Origin: Bacillota bacterium
GTDB lineage: Bacteria > Bacillota > UBA4882 > UBA8346
NCBI GenBank assembly: GCA_023402395.1
Contig: JAEYGI010000030.1
Coordinates: forward strand, 1-39,300
Direction: 5' to 3'
DNA: 39,300 nucleotides
The notes beneath the pieces are model-generated. The model ran no database searches, had not been told where the DNA came from, and worked only from the letters and a program-made list of their open reading frames with translations. Below are positions 32,549 to 39,300 of this stretch, in pieces (the stretch's first letter is position 1; every line of letters begins with the position of its first letter). Both the position numbers and the translations under genes were made by a program.

Positions 32549-34281
32549 CCTGGGAAACATTGCGCCGGCTTTTGACCTATCTTGAAAAATACCGCCATTT
32601 GGTATGGGGAACCGCGCTGTGCGCGGTTTTGAGCGTGGGGGCCAATCTGATCGGGCCGTTATGGATCGGCGCGGCCATTGATCAGATGATTGGCCGGGGC
32701 GCGGTGCGTTTTGACATCATTGCCGGCCTCTTGATCCGGTTGGGAGCGGTTTATGCGGCTGGCAGCCTTTTCGCATGGCTGCTGACGGTATTCACCAACC
32801 GGATCGCCTATCAAACCGTCAATGATCTGCGGCGCCGGCTGTTTGAAAAATTGAACGCCCTGCCGTTGCGGTTTTATGATACCCGGCCTCACGGCGACAC
32901 CATCAGCCGATTCGTCAATGATCTGGATATCGTCGCCGAAGGCTTGCTGCAGGGGTTGTCTACGCTGGCGACCGGCATCGCCACCATCCTGGGGGCGATC
33001 GGGTTCATGGTTTATCTCAACCCGTTGATGGCCGCGGTGGTTCTGCTGTCGGCCCCTGCCTCCTACCTGGTGGCGCGCTTTATCACCCGGCGCTCGCAGC
33101 AATTATTCAAGGAACAGGCCCAAAGCTTGGGGGAGTTGAACGGTTTTGCCGAGGAAATGATCAGCGGCCAAAAAGTGGTGAAAGCGTTCAACTATGAGCG
33201 GCGCGCCCAGGAGCGATTCGCGGCGATTAACGCCGAGTTGTACCGGTCCGGGGTAAAGTCGCAGTTTTACGGCTCATTGGCCAATCCCACCACCCGACTG
33301 GTGAATAACATCACCTATTCCGTAGTGGGAACCATCGGCGCCGCCGCGGCGGTTTTCGGCCGAATCACGGTGGGCGATATCTCCAGCTTTTTAATTTACG
33401 CCAATCTGTTCGCCAAACCGTTCAACGAGATCACCGGGGTCCTTACCCAGATCCAATCGGCCGGCGCTTCGGCGCGCCGGATTTTTGAGATTCTCGATCT
33501 CCCGGTGGAGCGGCCCGACGATCCGGAGGCGCTGGTTTTGACGCAAAGCCGGGGAAATATCGCCTTTGACAAGGTGGATTTCGCCTACGATCGTGAACGG
33601 CCGCTGATTACCGATTTTAATCTGGAAGTGAACCCGGGCAGCCGCATCGCCATCGTCGGCCGGACCGGAGCGGGCAAAACCACGCTGGTTAATCTGCTGT
33701 TGCGTTTCTACGAGGTGGACCGGGGCGTGATTACGGTGGACGGCGTGAATATTAACCGCATCACCCGCGACAGCCTGCGGCGGAACTTCGGGATGGTGCT
33801 CCAGGATACCTGGCTGTTTGAGGGGAGCATCCGGGACAACATCGCGTACGGCAAGCCGGAAGCCAGCGACGCCGAAGTGATCGCCGCCGCCAAGGCGGCC
33901 GACGCCCATGGTTTCATCAAGCGCTTGCCCGACGGGTATCAGACCCTTATTAGTGAAACTGGGGACAATCTGTCGCAAGGCCAAAAACAATTGCTGACCA
34001 TCGCCCGGGTGATGCTGGCCGATCCGCCGCTATTGATTCTCGACGAGGCCACCAGCAGCATCGACACCCGGACCGAGCTCCGCATTCAAAAGGCATTCCT
34101 CAGGATGGTCGCCAGGCGGACCAGTTTTATCATCGCGCACCGGCTGTCAACCATCCGGGAGGCGGATTTGATTCTGGTCATGGACCATGGCAACGTGGTG
34201 GAGCGCGGCACCCATCAACAATTGCTGGCCCGCGGCGGTCTGTACGCGGCGATTTACAACAGCCAGTTCGCTCCAGGGTAA
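32545..34281 (+). CDS. Heterodimeric ABC exporter subunit with canonical ATP site
   Basis: Partner of the preceding protein, 578 residues. Six membrane segments lie in about 15-300. Walker A is GRTGAGKT (372-379), Q-loop LQD (419-421), signature LSQGQKQ (476-482), Walker B LLILDEA with catalytic Glu501, and His532 in IIAHRLSTI. It therefore supplies the hydrolysing Walker B/H-loop that its partner lacks. The pair would export drugs, lipids or peptides from the cell. The start ATG overlaps the upstream stop by 4 bp, so translation is coupled. Its transcript runs toward array 3, whose first unit could serve as a stem-loop end. Confidence 0.92.
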   Translation: MTWETLRRLLTYLEKYRHLVWGTALCAVLSVGANLIGPLWIGAAIDQMIGRGAVRFDIIAGLLIRLGAVYAAGSLFAWLLTVFTNRIAYQTVNDLRRRLFEKLNALPLRFYDTRPHGDTISRFVNDLDIVAEGLLQGLSTLATGIATILGAIGFMVYLNPLMAAVVLLSAPASYLVARFITRRSQQLFKEQAQSLGELNGFAEEMISGQKVVKAFNYERRAQERFAAINAELYRSGVKSQFYGSLANPTTRLVNNITYSVVGTIGAAAAVFGRITVGDISSFLIYANLFAKPFNEITGVLTQIQSAGASARRIFEILDLPVERPDDPEALVLTQSRGNIAFDKVDFAYDRERPLITDFNLEVNPGSRIAIVGRTGAGKTTLVNLLLRFYEVDRGVITVDGVNINRITRDSLRRNFGMVLQDTWLFEGSIRDNIAYGKPEASDAEVIAAAKAADAHGFIKRLPDGYQTLISETGDNLSQGQKQLLTIARVMLADPPLLILDEATSSIDTRTELRIQKAFLRMVARRTSFIIAHRLSTIREADLILVMDHGNVVERGTHQQLLARGGLYAAIYNSQFAPG

Positions 34282-34358
34282 GGGGCCGGGGTCGATTGGA
34301 TTCACAATTTTAAAGAGAGCCGCCTAGGAAGAGAGCCCCGCCATAATCAAAAAGACCC

Positions 34359-34735
34359 GCTCCAACTGGAGCGGTTCCGGATCATCTGGTGCAACACTTT
34401 TTCGTTCTGGAGCGACTGCCGCTACAACTGATCCGACACTTGGATCAACTGGAGCGCCTCCCGCTTCAAATGAAGATCCAATATATCCAACTGTAGCAAC
34501 TCTCGCTTCAAATGAAGCTCCAACATTTCCATCTGGAGCGACACCCGCTACAAATAAAGATCTAATATATCCATCTGAAGCAACACCTGCTTCAAATGAA
34601 GCTCTAATATTTCCATCTGAAGCAGGTCCGGCTCCAACCGAAGCGGGACTTTTCCGTCCCAAAGCGGCTCCCGCTCCCACTGCTTTTACCATCGGGACCA
34701 CTGGAGCGCCTGCCGCTCCAACCAGGGCGGCTCCT
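34359..34735. repeat. 21-bp dyad array 3 (about 18 units)
   Basis: The core GCTCCA-AC-TGGAGC at 34359-34372 recurs in 21-bp register (about 34443, 34464, 34485, 34506, 34527 and so on to 34716), often as alternating pairs that make a 42-bp super-unit. In several units both arms change together to GCTTCA-AA-TGAAGC, keeping the pairing. It lies exactly between convergent genes ending at 34281 and 34773. The sequence is unrelated to arrays 1 and 2, but period and design are the same. The minus-strand open frame over it is a repeat by-product. Confidence 0.85.
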
Positions 34736-34772
34736 TATTAATGTAGCGCGTCAGCCGCCCAAAGTTCGCCTT

Positions 34773-35384
34773 TCATCCCTCTCTCCGGATCACCGCGGGC
34801 GCCGGACTTAGCCGGCCGCCCCTCCGCCCAACCGCCATCAATACGGAACCGGCCGAGAGCAAGGTCCCGCCGGTCACGGCCAAATACAAGGGCACGGTAA
34901 CGACCGGCCAGGGAAGCAAGATCGTGGCCATAATCACAGTGACCCGCTCAAAGCGGGTCACCCGGACGAACGAACTCTCCAGCCCCGCCCGGTGGGCCGC
35001 AATCCTCGCCAACAGCAGCAATACCGAGCCGGCCGGCAAAAACCAGGCCCACCAGTCCAGCGTCTTCACAGAAACCAAGGCGCCCACCCAAGCGATCTCC
35101 ACCAGCCGGTCGCTCACCGCGTCGTAAAGTTTTCCCGAAAACGTCCCGCCGTTTTGGAGCCGCGCCACCGTCCCATCCAGCATGTCCATGAACACGCTGA
35201 GCAGAATGAGACCAGCGCCCCATAGAGGACGCTGGATTGCCAATCCGCCCGCTGCCGCCAGCCCCAAAAGAAAACCCGCCAGCGTGACCTGATTGGCTTG
35301 GACGCGATGCCTAAGCAGCCAACCAGCCAGGCGGCGGAGCCGCTGATCCTTGTACGGCTTTAACCGGTAAATGCTCTTTTCCAT
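34773..35384 (-). CDS. CDP-alcohol phosphatidyltransferase
   Basis: Membrane enzyme of 203 residues that joins a CDP-linked lipid (or a CDP-alcohol) to an alcohol acceptor in phospholipid synthesis. The active-site motif is complete: Asp67, Asp70-Gly71, Ala74-Arg75, Gly84, Asp88 and Asp92 (in MDMLDGTVARLQNGG then SGKLYDAVSDR). Several membrane segments follow. The exact acceptor is unknown. Its ATG shares one base with the stop of the flavodoxin-like gene (TGATG), so the two are translationally coupled. Confidence 0.9.
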   Translation of the reverse strand: MEKSIYRLKPYKDQRLRRLAGWLLRHRVQANQVTLAGFLLGLAAAGGLAIQRPLWGAGLILLSVFMDMLDGTVARLQNGGTFSGKLYDAVSDRLVEIAWVGALVSVKTLDWWAWFLPAGSVLLLLARIAAHRAGLESSFVRVTRFERVTVIMATILLPWPVVTVPLYLAVTGGTLLSAGSVLMAVGRRGGRLSPAPAVIRREG

Positions 35385-35905
35385 CAGATACCCTCAAGCA
35401 ACTCCCCGATCCTCTTATCCAGCCCCGGCCCTTGGCCGGTCTTTTGCAGAAATTTGGCTGCGCCCAGAATCGACAGTCCTTTTTCCTCGGCCATCCGGGT
35501 CAGCGGTTCCAACCCGGAACCGTCGCTGCCGCCGGTGCTGAACAGCAGGGCTTTCAGCTCCGAAGTCGGGGGCAATTTCGACAACAGCTTTTTAATTTGG
35601 GGCGACGGCTGACCGGCATAAGTGGGTCCGCCGATTACGATCAGATCCACCCCCTTTACGTCTTCCGCGTTGAACTCCCGCGCCGGCGTCAGTTTGGCCG
35701 CAATGCCTCCCGCGTTCAACCGGGCCTGGATCCGGCGCGCCACCTCAAGGCTGAATCTGGAAAAGCCGGGGTCGACCAGGATGAGCGCAGTTTGAATCCT
35801 GGGCCGCTCCAGCCCCAAGGCCGTTCCCCCCATCAAGCCGCTGAATAAAAACAGGGTCATTACGTACGAAAGCTTGGTGCTCCATTCCTTAAAATTGCTT
35901 GACAC
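35384..35905 (-). CDS. Membrane-anchored flavodoxin-like protein
   Basis: Protein of 173 residues. An N-terminal hydrophobic helix (about 12-31) anchors or exports it. The rest has a flavodoxin-like fold: TALILVDPGFSRFSLEVAR in the place of the phosphate loop, LIVIGGPTYAGQPSPQIKKL and LKALLFSTGGSDGSG. The usual T/S-rich phosphate loop is altered, so FMN binding is uncertain. The best start is GTG at 35905, seven bases after AGGAGGGG; the frame runs 11 codons further. It is coupled to the phosphatidyltransferase gene. Function unknown. Confidence 0.78.
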   Translation of the reverse strand: MSSNFKEWSTKLSYVMTLFLFSGLMGGTALGLERPRIQTALILVDPGFSRFSLEVARRIQARLNAGGIAAKLTPAREFNAEDVKGVDLIVIGGPTYAGQPSPQIKKLLSKLPPTSELKALLFSTGGSDGSGLEPLTRMAEEKGLSILGAAKFLQKTGQGPGLDKRIGELLEGI

Positions 35906-35959
35906 GGCAGATCCCCTCCTGAACATATGTCGCGGCAACGCCCCAAAATATTGCTTTTA

Positions 35960-35988
35960 TAAAAGTAAAAAAATAGTTACGCTATTTT
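35960..35988 (-). terminator. Probable terminator of the XRE/DUF2975 operon (minus)
   Basis: On the minus strand AAAATAG-CGTAA-CTATTTT is followed by further T. The AT-rich stem of 7 bp is weak, but it is well placed, about 35 bp beyond the XRE stop. Confidence 0.45.
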
Positions 35989-36020
35989 CCCTGTCATTAA
36001 AAACAGGTTGGAAGCGCTTC

Positions 36021-36245
36021 TTATTCATCCTCTTCCTGCGTTCCGGGCGCCCATTCCAAGATGTCGCCCGGCTGGCATTCCAAACAGCGGCAGATGGCGT
36101 CCAGCGTCGAGAAGCGGATCGCTTTGGCCTTGCCGCTCTTTAAGATCGACAGATTGGCCATGGTGATCCCCACTTGTTCCGCCAGTTCGGTCAGGGAAAC
36201 CTTCTTTTCCAACATTACCCGGTCCAAACGGACTCTGATACTCAT
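36021..36245 (-). CDS. YozG-like XRE regulator
   Basis: Small DNA-binding protein of 74 residues, nearly all helix-turn-helix: LDRVMLEKKVSLTELAEQVG, ITMANLSILKSGKAKAIRF, then TLDAICRCLECQPGDILEW. This is the compact YozG-type regulator that is regularly coupled to a DUF2975 membrane protein, as in B. subtilis yoaS-yozG. The ATG at 36245 follows GGGGGAGA, 16 bp after the stop of that partner. It probably regulates its own operon through the dyad at 36912-36950. Confidence 0.92.
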   Translation of the reverse strand: MSIRVRLDRVMLEKKVSLTELAEQVGITMANLSILKSGKAKAIRFSTLDAICRCLECQPGDILEWAPGTQEEDE

Positions 36246-36261
36246 GCGGTCTCCCCCATTC

Positions 36262-36837
36262 TTAGATTGTCAGATCCTGTTCCTCTTTGAGCAGCGCGCC
36301 CTGACGGAAGATCTCCGCCAAAATCAGCATCACCAGTCCCAAAAAGATCTCCTTCAGCCGCAGGCTTCCTTTCAGGATGAAGGCGATTCCGTCCACGGCC
36401 ACGTTGGCCATGATCAATTGGCCGATTACCGTCCCGGCCACAAATTGCACGAAAACGCCGCCAAAAATAAACCCGGCGATCTTACGGATGCGCATCGCAT
36501 TCTCAAGGACAAACGGGTTCCCCGCCGCCAGCGTGTCGAAGATTTTTCGCAACTGAAACAGGATCCCCATGCCGAGGCCGAGCATGGCGGCGCCGAACGG
36601 TAAAAAGGCCAAAATCAGAGTCTTGGGCTCCTTAATCACCGACCGGCTAAATTCCACCCGGATGTAATCGGTATTCAGCGCGAAAGGCGGCAGTTGCATT
36701 CCGGCCGGCTTGCCCAAGATTAAAAAGCCGATTGACAGTACCAAAAACAGCCCAATCAGGACGATTCCCAGCCACCAAATGACGGTAAGCGTCTTCCGTA
36801 AAAACGAGGCCACCGAATTTTTTCCCAAAAGCTCCAT
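36262..36837 (-). CDS. DUF2975 membrane protein
   Basis: Integral membrane protein of 191 residues with four membrane segments (about 18-41, 72-95, 119-141 and 160-178). The family motif FDTLAAGNPFVLENAMRIRK lies at about 100-119. Its function is unknown; the pairing with a YozG-type regulator is conserved across Bacillota. The ATG at 36837 follows GGAGG; the frame extends 33 codons upstream across the promoter, so the longer version is not credible. It is the first gene of the two-gene operon. Confidence 0.9.
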   Translation of the reverse strand: MELLGKNSVASFLRKTLTVIWWLGIVLIGLFLVLSIGFLILGKPAGMQLPPFALNTDYIRVEFSRSVIKEPKTLILAFLPFGAAMLGLGMGILFQLRKIFDTLAAGNPFVLENAMRIRKIAGFIFGGVFVQFVAGTVIGQLIMANVAVDGIAFILKGSLRLKEIFLGLVMLILAEIFRQGALLKEEQDLTI

Positions 36838-36886
36838 ACATTCCTCCACTGTTGCTTGACGTTGACCCGCCGTTTCGTTCAATCTG

Positions 36887-36950
36887 ATTTTAAGCGGCTT
36901 CTTTCTGTTTGTCAATAATTTTTTATTGATAAACAATAAATGATTATTGA
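36887..36950 (-). promoter_or_regulatory. DUF2975 operon promoter with nested dyads
   Basis: On the minus strand TTGACA (36910-36915), a 17-bp spacer and TAAAAT (36887-36892). Overlapping and upstream of the -35 are two nested perfect dyads: TCAATAAT/ATTATTGA (36912-36919 with 36943-36950) and TTTATTG/CAATAAA (36922-36928 with 36934-36940). A regulator bound here would meet RNA polymerase at the -35. Confidence 0.75.
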
Positions 36951-37065
36951 ATTACGAAAGGCGCCCCACCCTCGCTCTCTGACAATACTGTTGAATTTAC
37001 GGTCGAGTAAATAAAAGTTTTAGAACATAACATGCATATCCGGCAAGCCCCGGCTGTTAATAAAG

Positions 37066-37106
37066 GATTAGCCCCCATTCTTCAAAGTATCGAACGGGGG
37101 CTAATC
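37066..37106. terminator. Terminator of the repeat-protein gene
   Basis: An 11-bp perfect stem GATTAGCCCCC/GGGGGCTAATC (37066-37076 with 37096-37106), then CCTTTATT on the minus strand. It lies 79 bp past the stop of the large minus-strand gene. Confidence 0.65.
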
Positions 37107-37184
37107 ATTACTCATATTATTTGCACTATCAGTACTCTAGCAGTTCATCGCTCCGGCTTTTAATTCCGATCTTCCTGCCTTCCG

Positions 37185-39300
37185 TTATTGTCTGGTCCCG
37201 GTGAAATTAACGCTCCCAACATTCTGCCAGCCAATTTTAAAGTTCTCAGAACCCGGAGTAAACTTCCAGCCGGCAAGTTCGGGCGTTACCGTAACCGTGA
37301 TATCGCCGGGAAGTTCCTTCTTCCAGTAGCCGTCGGCATCCGTGGTGACACTGGTATAGCCGGGATAGATCCCGGTACTGAAGTTGATGGTGACGCCACT
37401 AATTCCCGCGCCGGAACTGTCGGAAACCCTCCCTGAAACCGTATAAGGCATAAAAGCCCTGAAATCCAGGGGATGATTCGGACCGTTCACAGTAACAACC
37501 GACGGGTTAAAACCGTTTTCGCCATCGTAAGGAGTTATCGTGACCGTACCGCTCATGTTGTACTTCATCCAGCTTCCATCCGATTGGGTGGAAACTGAGG
37601 TACCGTCTGAAAACCTAATCAATACGTTGCGAACCGGTTGATAATCCGCATCCAAGACTTTTCCGCCACAATAATAGCCACCCGAGAAGTTTACATTGGC
37701 GTTGGCGCCGCTGACTTGAACCTGCGTGCCAAAGGTCCAGCCGTTCTTCTCCGCGGTTACCCACCCCGAGCCCGTGAGATTCTTGATGCTCCAATTGCCG
37801 TTGCTGTCGGTGGTGGTTGAATACCCACTACCGTTAGTCGTCTTAACCTTAACTCCGTCAACGCCATTCCCCAGCAGATCGGTTACTTTCCCGGAAATTT
37901 CATAGCGCGAAGTCCCGGTGAAATTAACACTGCTGCTGGAATCTTCCATACTGGTTTGGGTCGGTGAGAACTCCCAGCCGGATTTGGTCGGTTTGATCGT
38001 GACTCGACCGGAAAGCCCCGATTTGCTCCAATTGCCGTTGGCGTCAGTGGTTTCACTGGAAAAACCGCTGATGTCAATGGTTACTCCCGCGATACCGTTG
38101 CCGTCCTGATCCTTAACTTTTCCGGAAACGGTATAGCTCCCGGTGAAGTTGAGTTGATTTTGGTCGCCGTTGACTGTGGCAGTGGCCGGGGTAAATACCC
38201 AACCATCCTTTGACGGGGTTACAATCACATTTCCGGTTAAGTCGCTTTTACTCCAATTCCCCGTAGAATCAGTGACTACATTAATAAAACCGTCGCCGAA
38301 ACCGATCGTCACTCCGCCGACGGCACGGCCGCTGCCGTCGGTCACTTTTCCGGAAATACTAAACCTTTGGGCTATCCCGGTAAATTCGACCCAGAGATCT
38401 TCCTTGCTAACGCTCTTGCTGGATGGATTAAAGGTCCAACCGGCCTTTGACGGGGTTATGGTTACCTCTCCGGTTAACCCGGTTTTACTCCACTTACCGC
38501 TGGTGTCAGTCGTTACCGCGGACAACCCATTGCTAAAGCTGATCGTTACTCCGCTGATACGCACTCCGTATTCGTCGGCCACAAAACCCGAGACCTCATA
38601 AGCTGGGGCTGTCCCGGTAAAGTTGACCGCGGTATTGGCCCCACTAACGCTGGCGCTGGCCGGGCCAAAGGTGTAGCCGCTCTTCGACGGCGTTACCGTT
38701 ACCGTTCCGGTTAGCCCGGTTTTGCTCCAAGCCCCGCTCGAATCGGTAGTTACGCTTCCAAATCCGCCGCTAAAGCCAATTGTCACTCCGGCGATACCCT
38801 TCCCGCTTCCGTCGGTCACTTTTCCGGATACGTTATAAGCAGCCGCTGCCGCTGTCCCGGTAAAGTTGATCGCGGTATTGGCCCCGCTGACGCTGGCGCT
38901 GGCCGGGCTAAAGGTGTAACCGCTCTTCGACGGCGTTACCGTTACCGTTCCGGTCAGCCCGGTTTTGCTCCAAGCCCCGCTGGAATCGGTAGTTGCGCTT
39001 CCAAATCCGCCGCTAAAGCCAATCGTCACTCCGGCGATACCCTTCCCGCTTCCGTCGGTCACTTTTCCGGATACGTTATAAGCAGCCGCTGCCGCTGTCC
39101 CGGTGAAGTTGACCGCGGTATTGGCCCCGCTAACGCTGGCGCTGGCCGGGCTAAAGGTGTAACCGCTCTTCGTCGGCGTTACCGTTACCGTTCCGGTCAG
39201 CCCGGTTTTGCTCCAAGCCCCGCTCGAATCGGTCGTTGCGCTTCCAAATCCGCCGCTAAAGCCAATCGTCACTCCGGCGATACCGTTGCCGCTACCATCG
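37185..39300 (-). CDS. Secreted repeat protein with carboxypeptidase-regulatory-like domains (5' end outside window)
   Basis: The frame is open from the window edge to the stop at 37185, giving about 705 visible residues; its start lies beyond 39300. It consists of nine tandem beta-sandwich units of 76-81 residues, each with YxVSGKVTDGSGxGIAGVTI, TTDxxGxWSKTGLTG and NFTG landmarks, like carboxypeptidase-regulatory-like or Cna-B domains. The three units nearest the 5' end are almost identical in DNA (243-bp period); those nearer the C-terminus have diverged. The protein ends right after the last unit, without a sorting signal or membrane anchor. It is probably an adhesive or structural extracellular protein. 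Confidence 0.85.
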   Translation of the reverse strand, partial: DGSGNGIAGVTIGFSGGFGSATTDSSGAWSKTGLTGTVTVTPTKSGYTFSPASASVSGANTAVNFTGTAAAAAYNVSGKVTDGSGKGIAGVTIGFSGGFGSATTDSSGAWSKTGLTGTVTVTPSKSGYTFSPASASVSGANTAINFTGTAAAAAYNVSGKVTDGSGKGIAGVTIGFSGGFGSVTTDSSGAWSKTGLTGTVTVTPSKSGYTFGPASASVSGANTAVNFTGTAPAYEVSGFVADEYGVRISGVTISFSNGLSAVTTDTSGKWSKTGLTGEVTITPSKAGWTFNPSSKSVSKEDLWVEFTGIAQRFSISGKVTDGSGRAVGGVTIGFGDGFINVVTDSTGNWSKSDLTGNVIVTPSKDGWVFTPATATVNGDQNQLNFTGSYTVSGKVKDQDGNGIAGVTIDISGFSSETTDANGNWSKSGLSGRVTIKPTKSGWEFSPTQTSMEDSSSSVNFTGTSRYEISGKVTDLLGNGVDGVKVKTTNGSGYSTTTDSNGNWSIKNLTGSGWVTAEKNGWTFGTQVQVSGANANVNFSGGYYCGGKVLDADYQPVRNVLIRFSDGTSVSTQSDGSWMKYNMSGTVTITPYDGENGFNPSVVTVNGPNHPLDFRAFMPYTVSGRVSDSSGAGISGVTINFSTGIYPGYTSVTTDADGYWKKELPGDITVTVTPELAGWKFTPGSENFKIGWQNVGSVNFTGTRQ
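38612..39300. repeat. Near-identical 243-bp tandem repeat inside the gene
   Basis: About 2.8 copies of a 243-bp unit, differing at few positions (for example the third unit reads SVTTD instead of SATTD, and the TAAAAA linker is lost where unit 3 meets unit 4). Such identity suggests recent duplication or gene conversion and makes this part prone to length change and assembly collapse. Confidence 0.8.

Noticed and set aside
34324..34701. 125-codon minus-strand frame over array 3
   Set aside because: A repeat by-product in which the dyads covary as DNA; no ribosome site and no similarity to a known protein.

Overview
The window looks like a chromosomal segment of a moderately GC-rich (about 55%), probably spore-forming member of the Bacillota. 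The evidence is strong AGGAGG-type ribosome binding sites, sigma-A-like promoters, a LysM plus GH18 spore-cortex-hydrolase-like protein, a DUF2975/YozG-type pair and a HD-GYP phosphodiesterase. A deep lineage resembling Hydrogenispora or the Limnochordia is possible, but that is only an impression. The sugar-binding protein lacks a lipobox cysteine, which is odd for a single-membrane cell. No rRNA, tRNA, CRISPR array, phage module or intact insertion sequence was seen.

Layout from left to right. 1-860: non-coding DNA with nested inverted repeats and a long array of 21-bp dyad units. 908-3517 (minus): a three-gene ABC-2 exporter. 3800-4561 (minus): a metallo-beta-lactamase-fold hydrolase. 4855-9306 (minus): a heterodimeric ABC exporter of the siderophore-exporter-like type and an LCM-type methyltransferase. 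9829-10242 (minus): an XRE regulator, followed by a plus-strand consensus promoter that reads into about 300 bp of possible structured RNA. 10993-12715 (plus): a HD-GYP protein, a PAS protein and a decayed HD-GYP remnant. 12933-13931 (minus): an AraC regulator whose promoter carries the same GTTAG-N6-CTAAC dyad as the exporter promoter. 14682-24085 (minus): uronate/pectin catabolism, with mannonate dehydratase, a cupin, an IclR regulator, a broken oligogalacturonate lyase, a CUT1 sugar ABC importer and an enolase-superfamily enzyme. A zinc-ribbon membrane protein and an unknown protein behind a sigma-D-like promoter interrupt this set. 24703-28395 (minus): a frameshifted HAD phosphatase, a DUF4932 putative metallopeptidase and a divergent protein kinase. 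28577-29770 (plus): the GH18 protein. 29774-34281: a LysR regulator divergent from a heterodimeric multidrug ABC exporter. 34773-39300 (minus): a CDP-alcohol phosphatidyltransferase, a flavodoxin-like protein, an XRE/DUF2975 pair and the end of a large secreted repeat protein.

The most unusual signal is in the gaps between genes. Five intergenic arrays (about 521-856, 9366-9420, 14315-14597, 27143-27415 and 34359-34735) all have a strict 21-bp period, and in most of them each unit contains a short dyad. The arm sequences differ between arrays, and partly between units, while dyad symmetry is kept by paired changes. Twenty-one bp is two DNA helical turns. Most arrays lie just downstream of gene 3' ends. 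The long open frames across them appear to be by-products of a repeat that happens to lack stop codons.

Functionally, the centre would import and degrade pectin-derived uronates under IclR control, although the lyase is disrupted. The flanks handle export (three ABC exporters) with their local regulators.
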